Assembly: GCF_009730915.1 (NCBI RefSeq) | Contig: NC_052475.1 | Location: forward strand, 30,503,016-30,567,015 | DNA from: Dioscorea cayenensis subsp. rotundata | Taxonomy: Eukaryota; Streptophyta; Magnoliopsida; Dioscoreales; Dioscoreaceae | Reading direction: 5' to 3' | Length of the DNA stretch: 64,000 nucleotides | Part shown: positions 1 to 10,334 of the stretch, piece after piece | How the letters are laid out: the number at the start of each line of letters is the position of its first letter | How positions within the stretch are numbered: position 1 is the stretch's first letter | Program-made: the position numbers and the translations under genes | Notes under the pieces: model-generated | The model's database searches: none | Told to the model about the DNA's origin: nothing | Seen by the model: only the letters and a program-made list of their open reading frames with translations

Positions 1-167
1 GTCATATGGGTATTCTTGCTGCTCTCAATGCTGCTTATCGTCCTCCCGGTGCTGCTGCTGCTGCTGCTGCTGCTGGAGATGGTAATGGAGGTGGTGCAGG
101 AGGGTCATCTCAGCAAGCTCATGGAGGTGGTGATCGGCATGACACCATGAGCACCAGTGATTCTTAG
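1..167 (+). CDS. 3' end of a probable class I TCP transcription factor (partial)
   Basis: Only the last 55 codons or so are in the window. The frame is set by the stop TAG at 165-167. The visible peptide begins HMGILAALNAAYRPP, then an alanine run, a Gly-rich stretch and an acidic-polar tail ending DTMSTSDS. The 'GxLAALNA' motif followed by low-complexity Ala/Gly/His is what I recall from the C-termini of class I (PCF-type) TCP proteins, plant DNA-binding regulators of growth. The TCP domain itself lies upstream of the window, so the call rests on this tail alone. The alanine run is encoded by a (GCT)n trinucleotide tract around 50-76. Other Ala/Gly-rich transcription factors remain possible. 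Confidence 0.5.
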   Translation, partial: HMGILAALNAAYRPPGAAAAAAAAGDGNGGGAGGSSQQAHGGGDRHDTMSTSDS

Positions 168-1090
168 GTTTGATGAATGTTTTTAATTATTATCTTTTTC
201 CATTTGGGTTTTAATTTGTTTCTTCTTTGAATTTCTCTATGATCATTTCTTCTTATATTTGTTGAATATAAAGATGCTGGTGAAAATACAGTCAAGCAGT
301 GAAGCTGGCCATTCTTTGATATATGATGATCAGTGAGTGGAAAGAAAGAAAGAAAGAAAGAAAGATCAAATTAAAGTGAGGGGGATGAATCATGAATGGA
401 TATTGATCAACATATATATCTTTTTTTTTTTTTAGGGTTTATATATATATATATATGAGTTGGTTGGGCTGTAGCTAGTAGTACTAGTCCTGAATGAATT
501 TGCTGGCTTTTTTCTTTTCTTTTTGAGAGGTGTGGTTATGAGTTTTGATTCAGCAAAGTGTTTGTCATACAATGATGATCATATTTCCATTATTCTTTTT
601 AGTCCTTTTGTTTCACCACCTTTTTCCATGGTTGGCTTCATCTCTCCATGGACTTTGGATCCCTAAAACCATTAACTACACACTAGCATTAGTAGACAGA
701 GAAAGAGAAAAGAGAAAGGGAAGAGAAAGAGATGGTGAAAGGAAGTATAACATAACAAAACACTGCAAACAGTGAAGAGATAGGGAGCATATATGATCAG
801 CATTAAGGTCTATAGTGAGTCAGCTCCAAAAACTCAAACACACAGTGCAATCTTATCAAGGATCTCTCATGGCCCTTGTGGTGGGTTTCAATCAACTTTT
901 TCCTCCCTTTTCTTTATGAAACTAAATCATAAAAGAATATATCTCTTACCTGTTCTCCCACTTTTAATATACTCATCCACCTTTAAACAAACCAATGTGG
1001 TGTTGGGGAACAAGTTCATAACTCACTGCCTGAGTGCTGAGTGTGTTCTCTCTTGTTTATTTGGGGGTTTGTGTTTCTCATGTCATGTGT

Positions 1091-1121
<31 letters not shown>

Positions 1122-2822
1122 TGATGATAAAAGAGTAGAGCTTTGGCAAGGTGCCAAATGAGCATAATACCATGCTTGAGCTGTCGGTTGTTTTGTTCCC
1201 ACATTAGACCTGTCACATGTTATATGTCATGGTTGGTTTGGTTTGAGAATGCCTAACACCTTCTTCTCTCTTTTATACCACATGTACATATATATCTATA
1301 TATCTATATATTTATTCTTATACTTTTTCTTCCTCGTTTTACCTTTTTTTTTTTAAACATCTATAATAATACACTAGGTTGGTCTGTGTGATATATCTTA
1401 AGTTAAAAATATTCTTTATGTTTCATAATATTATTATTGTTAAATAAAGTGTATTTAATAGTTCAATTTATTTCTGGATATTCTTCTTCATCCCCAAAAA
1501 AAGGGCTTTGTTGATTTTTTTATTTTATTTTATTTTATATGGTTATATGATAAAAGAGTATTCTCTCTTATCCACCTTGAACTGACACCAAATGCTCTAT
1601 TTCTTTGAGTGTTTTAATTTTGATGTTGATGGGGAGAACAGTGAACATGAAACAGTAGCTAGCTAGATCTACACCTGAATTTTCTTGGTCAGTGGTTTTT
1701 TTAATTATTATATATTGTCTCAAAGTTGTCTAATTAGCACAATGTCAAAAGGTTGTCCATCCTTTTCAATCTATATTTCACATTATTTGAGGAGATATAT
1801 AATTGATTTTTTTTTTTTCATGTCAATCATCTTGACATGTATGAAGCATTCATGAACCATGATTCCAAAGTGGTTGGATGTTTGAACCTAGATTTTGTAT
1901 TCATTAGTGCTTTGAACTTAGTCTCCTAACTAGTTGATTCAAATTCTATCATCAATGCCACATTAATGCTTATCTAATTAGATTTTCAATTGAAGACACC
2001 TCTTTATGGCTTTGTTCATTCACTCCTATTTTTCTTTTTCATGTTGCTTAATCTATGTTATTGCTGAAATTTAAAATTTAATATATTAGACATAAGCGCC
2101 GGTCAAGATTATATATATACTTCATCAATAAAGTTGGCCCAAATGATAAGAGTATGTGTTAATTAATTAAATGATGTTGAATTAGAATTTTTATACATTC
2201 AAAAACATATATTTATTGAGACAAATATATCCAAATAAAGTTTTCAATATATCGCATGCACTTCTCACTTATTTTATTTAAATTATATGAAATAAAATTA
2301 TTATTTAAAATTAATATAAAATTTATTGTCATATTTGACATATTGCGTAGATTTATTGTATTAGCAAAAAAAAACCTACTCTCATATATTAATTTGTTTA
2401 TTTTAATATGATATCTAATTACTCAAAACAACTGCTATAAATTCTAACAAATAAAAAAAATGAGAGAAATAATTCAACAGTTGATATTGAACATTCAATT
2501 ATTGAATTATTTTCAGAATTATAAGTTGTTTTGACTTACTTAATTTCTCTAGTAAACAAAACCCTTTAATTAACTTCAAACGGCCATGGACCAAATAATT
2601 ACAGTGTGTTTTTTTTTTTTTACCAATTAGTAGTAATTTTGCAAGAAAAGGGATATATGATTTTAGAATTTATAGAGATATACATGCAAATACGCACAAA
2701 TAGTGTTCGCCAATCGTGAACTGCCACGTAATCACCGTAGCGAGTTCAATGATGGTCAGTCCTAGGTTAGTTAACGTGATCCGCGGTCCACCAGATCACT
2801 CAACCTCCATTCCGACAACGAA
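168..2822. other. Intergenic, AT-rich, with microsatellites
   Basis: This stretch holds the 3' UTR of the upstream gene and the promoter of the next. It includes an (AAAG)n run at 341-364, a (TA)n run near 437-456 and a (CT)n run at 1094-1121. Short open frames here are low complexity and show no splice structure. I see no convincing gene. Confidence 0.6.
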
Positions 2823-5800
2823 ATGGCGAGGATTCGAAACCAGCTCGGTCGCGGGGGGGCTCCCGCTGCGATCTGGATCTCCTCCTTGCTTCTCTTCTAC
2901 CTCGCATTTAGATCGATCAAGGAGAATTCCAGTCCTGGTACTCCATCTTCGTAGTTATCCGCTTTCAGATTTTCCCCAATTTTTTTAGGAATTTTTCGGT
3001 CCTGGAATCAGAGTCAATGGTGTTGGTCTCAGATCAGAGGTCTAGGTTATATGAGAAGATGTCCCGGGATCTGGATGAGAAAGGGGCTGCGTTTCTCAGA
3101 GGTGGAGAGACCTCTCAGTCGCTCTCCCTTTCCGATATCTTCGATTTGAGAGATGGGGTCGTGACGCCGAAGCTCAAGGTTTGGTTGAATTCTTGATGTG
3201 GTTTTGTTGTATTTTAAAGTAAAAATTAATTTTTCCCTCTTTTTTGTTAGATTAGGCTGCGGATCCTCCTGTTCGGGCTACTGTGCTTTATATGGGTACC
3301 GATTTTTCGATGCCTATCTCGTAAGTTTTATTTAATTTTTATCATTATTATTTTTCATGTTTTTCCTCTGAATTTTCCCTCATAATTCATTGGCATGGAA
3401 TTTAGTTCTTATAGAATGCTTGGATTTTTTTTATCCAAAATTTGTTTTGGTTGGTTTGCTACAGGGAAGCTGTAAGAGATGTATTTCTTCCCTATTTTGG
3501 TCAAGGTAACACCTTTTGTTTGATATGATTTAATTTTGTACTCTGTTGTAAGATGCAAAGATTGTTATATAGAATAGAATAAGCACATTTGGAGTCTCTT
3601 CAATTCATTTGTTTGATTTATGTAGTGAGAAGATTGATAAAATCTTTGGTTGCCTTGGGCAGCTATTTGGTTTCAGAATTCAAGTCTCTACCATTTCAGT
3701 ATGTTTCATGCCTCCCATCATATTACTTCTGTTGTCGCAACTGATAGTGAGGTATGCTGTGAAATTGCTGTTATTTTCAGCATCGTGGTGAGTTTGTATT
3801 ATGGTACTGATTTTATTTTTTCTGATTCTTGAGATTGAAGCTGAGGCAAATGCTATCAAAGTTGTTGCAGAGAGCCTTTGTCCTTTGGATATTGTTTTAG
3901 ATAGAGTGATATTGACATCAACTGGGGTGCTTCTAGGTTGTTGGCAGGTTTGTACATTACTATCGTGGGAGTTTTTTAGAACATCATGCATTGCTAATCT
4001 TGTTTGGAGTCCTTTGAATTTATTTATTTATTTATTTTTAAATGGCTGCTTATTGTGTGCTTTACCTTGCAAAAATTTTGAATCTCTCCGCAATATGATC
4101 TATTACTCCATTATATACTTATTGTACTTGTTTTGTTTATTGTTTTCTTATAATATGAAGATTTCACCACTTGTAATGATCCTGATTAACCAATTAACAT
4201 GGCTGAGAAAACTTTTGTGCGCCCCTAATGTTCTGGTTTGCTCAGTATTGTTATGATTTGAGTGGCTGTAGAGTGTGGCAATTTTGTTTTATGATATGAT
4301 CTTGATGGTTTACTGCTTGCTAATTGTAAAGAATGATATGGGATACCATATGGCACATCGTACATTATGTAACTCAAACACAATTTAGAACTTAAAGGAT
4401 GCAATTTCTAATGTAACAAATCATATTTCCTCAGAGAGCATATATTTTAAATCCATATTGTTTCCCTGCTGAGGCTTGCGTCCATGCCTGGTTCTTAGCA
4501 ATAATGTCCATATTGATCGCTGTAGGGGAAAAAAAAAAAAACCCGACAACAGATCATCTCAGGATTGGACCATAGGTGAAGGGACATAGAAAGAAAGAGG
4601 GAGAAGATAATAATATATTATAATAAACCAAACTTTTATAATATATTCTCCAGAGTCATACCTTAGACTTTTTATGATCATATAGGCTTGTTTATTTCTT
4701 TCTAAATATCAGATACTTCCTAATGAAATGATAATATTTTGAAATACATGTAATTTCTAAATAACAATGCAACTAAATATAAACTCACCAAGCATATTTA
4801 AAATCCTAAACATATTCTAAAAATGATTTGATGTGGTATAATTTTCTTTTTGTTGAGTTTCTTTCTTCTTAGACATCTATGGTTTTTCAGAACTCATCTT
4901 TCCCATATTCCAGGTCCTCTCTGGTACAGATCCTGTGACAATTCGGAAAAAGTTGAAAGATGCCCTTCCCCGTGCACCAGAAAAGCAATTAGTAAGACAA
5001 TGGCTCTTTTGGCTATCCTTTGCACAAAAACTAGTTCTTCTTATGCTTTTCATGCTACTAATAAAATAATAAATTATGGAATATGAGTTTTCATAGCCAT
5101 TAAAAAAATACACCTGTTCATCTTCCCTGCTTATGTGTCATTCTCCCTGAAGAACAATTACAGCACAATCTTTTTTCTTTGAAGGAATTACATGCTTCAC
5201 ATTGTTGGATTGGCATAACATGCACGAATTGTTATTGTGAATACTTTTTCTCCATTTTAATTTTGTGTTTCCTGTTATGTGTGCAGTATGATCCTCTTAT
5301 ACTTCATACTTCATTTGCAAGGGTTTTGGGACCTCCAAAGGTTCCAGTGGAGGTACTTTTTTAACTGCAGCATGAATTTTGTTAGCATAAATATGTCTTA
5401 ATTGTTGTTCCATCTTTACTCGCAAGTGAGAGCAAATCGTTTACTCATGCACATTGGCAATATTTTTTTTTTTATCTCATAAAATATATCTCCAACAAGA
5501 AATGAATAATTCCTTATTTTCCAATTTGTTAACATACAATACCTGTTTTCCATGATCATTTCTAAAATATTCATGTCATTTTTTAAATTATCTTATGCAA
5601 CACTGTTGTCTTCTAGGAGATGGAGAAGCCCTTCAATCAACTTCAGTTTTTCCACAATCTTGTTGAACGCATCAACAGCAAGATTCATGGTTTTAAGGTA
5701 GAAGTACATTCCAGTGTCCTCACCTGAGCAGGTTTCTGTTTGTTTACAATTGAGTTGCAATGACATTGTCTACAAATATCTTACAGATGTTTTTCTTTGT

Positions 5801-6004
5801 TGCTTTCCAACAATATCAATCTACTTATAATTTCTCGTGACGCATTATCTTGTGGCTTATAAATCTATTATGGTGAATATTCATGCTTAACTGCAGGCAA
5901 GAGTATCAGAGCTATGGTTTGTCGAGGAATATGACGTCCTGGCACTAGCACTGAATGGTAGAATGAATGTACACAGGTTTCATCTCGGTTGCTCCCCGAA
6001 TTGA
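2823..6004 (+). CDS. Membrane-anchored 2H-phosphoesterase-like protein
   Basis: Ten exons stay in phase: 2823-2937, 3012-3178, 3256-3320, 3465-3505, 3663-3751, 3834-3947, 4914-4991, 5287-5352, 5617-5697 and 5897-6004 (TGA), giving 307 aa. Residues about 15-30 form one hydrophobic segment (AAIWISSLLLFYLAF) preceded by Arg, so a signal anchor is likely. Two H-x-S-h motifs, HFSM at 140-143 and HTSF at 230-233, are spaced like the paired histidine motifs of the 2H (LigT/AKAP7-like) superfamily, which cleaves cyclic or 2'-5' phosphodiesters. Between them sits a block containing LTSTGVLLGCWQ that I recall from uncharacterised plant proteins. The start is the first ATG giving the hydrophobic N-terminus. 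Function and substrate are unknown; the family call is inference from the motif pair. Confidence 0.62.
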
Positions 6005-7863
6005 AACCTTTTAAAGTTGACTGTCGTATGCGCTGCTGATGGTGTATGTATCAACTTGTAGATTCTGCATTTGATGTTGAGTGTTCATAGTTTTCTTTCC
6101 ACACTTTGTGAGTTCTTACCTGTAAAAGTACTATTGACATTTTCTAAGGATGAAGTTATATTTAGGTACCAAATATACCCATGTGTTCCTCTTCTCATTT
6201 GAGCACTTGAGTATCTGATTCCTTTGATGGTTGATAAATTATTCATCTTCTTGTTATAAAGCTGTCAATTTAATTAATTAATTTATTATTGCATTAGTTT
6301 AAACAAAATTGTTTTTATAAATTTATTATTATTATTTTTTTTTTGTGGATGTGATAAGTCTCGACTCTTGACTTAGGATAGGATCTGTAAACGCAGCGAT
6401 GTGAATCTTTTGCTGATCCAATGTACACGTGTCATATTATGATTTGATAGTCATGTGGGCTCCACAAACGTGGAGAACGTGTTATCCACGAGTGTGCCAC
6501 GAGCTTCATTGTGTTAAATCAGTGACGCGTCTCTCTTCCGCTCCATGCCATGCAGCCCACAGAGAAATATAGACTGCTGATGTGGCAACCAACCATACCA
6601 CAATTACCAAAATAACCTCCAATGCATATTTATTTTTCAATTTTTTTTGGTTGTCAATTTTTTTTTAAAGTTTTAACATACACAGAAAGCAATAAGTTAT
6701 ATATCAATTTTTTTTCCATTTTAAATTATAATTATACATGCAATAAATCTGTACTTTATAAACTGTATTTTTTTATATAACCTAAATATATATATCTAAG
6801 AAAAATATATTAAACTACTATTACAATAAGAGAGTGGTATTCTATCTCTCCCAAATTTAAAGTTAATAGGGTTTAAATAAATTAAAATATTTAAAATATT
6901 TAAATTAAAATTATAAAACTAGAAATTAATCTACTCACCCTTTAACTGTATATAAGTAAGAATATCAATTCATAGGATATGGGAGATAAGAGGATATATA
7001 TATATATATATATATATAAATATCTGGAGAATTGGAAGGGCAAAGAGGTAAAAGGGGCAAATATTATTAAAGAAAAGAGCGGGTGGGGGCATATTTGGTT
7101 AGGTAGGGAGGAGGAGTGTGAGGGTGGAGAGGACACGTGGCGGCACAGGCGGTGGGTAGGACGGATAGTGCGAAGGAGGGTGGTCGCCACGCGCGGTTGC
7201 GTGGGATCCGACCACCCAAAAACCATAAACAATACCATCAAGCTCCAAACTCTCCCCAACTCAAAGCCCGCAACACGCCCCTTCTCTCTGGATCCATCTC
7301 TTCTCCTCGTTTTGGTATCTCATATACATCCTTTCTTTCTCAAAATCGGATTTTTTTTTGTTGAGCTTTGGTGGTTTATGTTAATTTGATGTATGGTGTT
7401 GGATTTATGTAGATATCTCTGATTTTTTTTTTTCTTTCTTTTTTCGCCTTTTGATGTGGTTTTAGGGTTTAAAGTCTTACACTTTCTGTACCTCTTGATT
7501 TGTTTGTTTTACTTGTTTTTTTTTTTCTCTTTGAGATGTTGTTTTAGGGAAAAAGTTGGAAATGGTTGAAAGGCTTGATTTTTTTTTTTTTTAAGGAGGT
7601 TTGTGTAAAGAAAGAATTTTTGTGCATTAGTTGTGAATAATGAAGTATATAGTAGTATCTATTTCTCCTTGTTTTAGTACTCTATGAGTATGAGATGATT
7701 CTCTATAGATTAGTGTTGAGGCTAGTGAGTAGCTTAATGTTGCTGTTTGTTGGGTTTCACCTTTTCATCTGTGTCTCTTTTGTTTAAAATTTTTTTTTTT
7801 TAATTTTTTTAAGGATTACTTACTGACATCTGACTCAATTTTTGCAGATACTATAACTTGGGC
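6005..7863. promoter_or_regulatory. Intergenic region and 5' region of the bHLH47-like gene, with G-box
   Basis: 6005-7080 is AT-rich 3' UTR and spacer with nothing gene-like. A (TA)n run lies at 6994-7018. A palindromic G-box CACGTG is at 7134-7139 in a locally GC-rich patch (7080-7300) that probably includes the promoter and first, untranslated exon. A plausible 5' UTR intron runs from a GT near 7315 to the AG at 7846-7847, placing the ATG (7864) just after the acceptor. The transcription start is not determined. Confidence 0.45.
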
Positions 7864-9743
7864 ATGACCCCAAATCAATCTCCCTCAATGGTTGATGATG
7901 CAAATGTCATAGCAGAGAATATGGCTGGAGAGTTAGTTCATATTTGCTCCCTTCCTGATCAATTGGAGATATCATTGTTCTTTCATTTTCTACATGGAAA
8001 AACCATGATTTGTGCTTGCTTATTTCTCTTTTGCATATGATTGGTAGTTTAGTAAGTAGAATGAACAGTGTAGTTTGTGAAATAGTATAACTGGGATTCA
8101 GTTTGCACTGTAGAGGGTCTTTTGCCAACCAGTCTACGTTATGTTTGCTTGCCAAAATTGATGTACATTTTTCAATGGATTAGTAGTGTTTTTTCAAGTT
8201 TCCTCTTCAAAAGAGTAGCTTTGTTTGCTAATCTTTTAGTGATAGTTTTAGGAATTTGCTGAGAAACTTTAGAAATGTTCTTCAGGTACTTAGTTTTCCT
8301 GTAAATAGTGCAAATTAGTCTCTTTTACGAGTTCTTGTAAGGACAAAATCACCATTGAACAGAATGTGTGAAGTTATTTTTCTCTTTTGTGCAAGCATGC
8401 ATCAGTTGATGAAAAATGTCTTGAATGTCTATTTTATGATCTACCTGCATTTCATTCTCCCAGTTTAACCCTAATTTCTCCTCTTTTTGGATGTCATATC
8501 ACAGTAAATGGTGTTACAATTGTGGCAACTCTCATTCCTGGGGTTTCATGTGTGATTTTTTTTTTTTTTGTTGGCAGAGCTCTTCCGAACAGAAAAAACA
8601 ATGGAAAGATTCCTAAGAAGATACACAAGGCTGAGAGAGAGAAGCTGAAACGTGATCATCTGAATGAACTTTTTCTTGAGCTGGGTCATGTGCTTGGTAA
8701 TTTACTTAAATTTCTGAATCCTTTTTTATTCAGATTTCCATTAATCCTATGATTAAACTGGGTCAAGCCTCCATTCTTCTCATATGCATAGGTCAATCAT
8801 TTTATTGAAATAAAAATTCATTTGATGATATTGAACATGTTCTTATTCCTGAATTAAGATAATAACTTTTTCTCCCTTTTTCTTTCTAAAGATAGTTTAT
8901 CTATTTTTCAGAGCCATCTCGGCAGAATAATGGCAAAGCCTGTATATTGGGTGACGCCACTCGGTTGCTGCGAGATCTTATCGCACAAGTTAAATCTCTG
9001 CGAAAAGAAAATGCGGCTTTGGTGTCTGAATCTAGCTATGTATGTGGTCTTCAATCCCTGATCAATGCCTGTTTAACTAGTGAGCTTTCTTCTATTTCTT
9101 TTATACACTCAAACCTGTTAAAATTATGAGCATCTATACTCAATAAATTAAGCACATCAAATCAATTTATGTAGATATAATATGCAACCAGGAGCTAACT
9201 AAAGGCTGGTCAGCTTATACAGAGAAATTTGTTTTGCAAGTTTTTGTCTGGAAATATAATCTGTTAAATGCCATCAAAACAATGAAAGTTATCCAAATTT
9301 GATAACGGATTGAAGGAGGCATGTATAATTTTCTGGTCACCAAAATCATAATTTATTGAAACTGTTAACAGGTCACTGTGGAGAAGAACGAGCTCAAAGA
9401 TGAGAACTTGGTCCTAGAAGCCGAAATTGAGAGACTACAAAATGAGCTTCGCGGGAGGCTGCAGACTGATTCTGCGCCCCCTCAGACTACAACGGTCACC
9501 AGTGCACAGCCGATGCAGCAACCCCCGCTGGTCGGGCCATTGTTCGTGGTTCCCCTCCATCAAGGGATTCATCAAGAGATCGAACCATGCAATGAGGCCG
9601 AAGCGGCTCCCAAACCACCCTCGTTAGTTAGGAGACCACAGGCCAGATACCCAGCGCCATCAGACTCATGGCCATTGGAGCTACTCTCTAGGCATCAACA
9701 TAGTGCTAGCAGTTCCAGTGCCACTACAAACAGTGGAGACTGA
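7864..9743 (+). CDS. bHLH47: bHLH transcription factor, subgroup IVb, POPEYE/bHLH47-like
   Basis: Coding exons 7864-7931, 8578-8696, 8912-9039 and 9372-9743 give 228 aa. The basic helix 1 (HKAEREKLKRDHLNELF, residues 39-55), a loop with ILGDATRLLRDL and a long heptad-rich zipper (about 85-135) make a bHLH-leucine zipper. The sequence matches my memory of Arabidopsis PYE/bHLH47 and rice IRO3, negative regulators of the iron-deficiency response that act in the nucleus as E-box/G-box binding dimers. Length (about 230-240 aa) fits. The C-terminal 95 residues are Pro/Gln/Ser-rich. The ATG at 7864 lies 16 nt after a splice acceptor; an in-frame TTG two codons upstream is not a likely start. The close relatives bHLH11 and bHLH121 are the alternatives. 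Confidence 0.78.
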
Positions 9744-10334
9744 AAGCCAAGATCACCGTAAATGAGCAGTCAAATTCTTATTCCCTTAAATCTTGTCTTT
9801 CAATTCCTTGCTGAGTTTTAGCCATTAGTCATTTCTTAAGCAATTGATGATGTTGAAAAAAAAAATCCATGTTTTCTCTTCTGTTTCTAGAGGTCAGGGA
9901 TCAGTTCTTGTAAATTCTGACAATGCTGTATGAAAGATTTTTCAGGGAACAACACATTGAATTGCAGAGCCAACACAATTATTAGTACATCATGCCAATA
10001 TAAAAAAGTGGAAGCTTTATTCATTATCTGATACCATACATAGTTTTAAACGTGCCACAAAACAACATAGGATCATGAGATTTACAATCAAGACAAAGAG
10101 TGTTATTAAAAGCACCACAGAACATCAACAAAGGCATGGCGCTTAACCTGTGTAAACGTCTTTTAAAAAGTGAAGTGAATTAACCTTTATACTAAATCTA
10201 AGATTCTAACCTATTGTTCGCACCATCATATTATCATTCGCTTGTCTGTCAAGTATAAGCGCATCATCTTCCTAACAAGAATGGCAAATATCTGCACTTC
10301 ATAGTGAGAAGTTGGCACTGCATTTGCCATAGCT
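9744..10334. other. Convergent 3' region between bHLH47-like and AP2 genes
   Basis: The two genes converge here with about 590 bp between stop codons. The stretch holds both 3' UTRs. No additional gene is seen. Confidence 0.6.
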
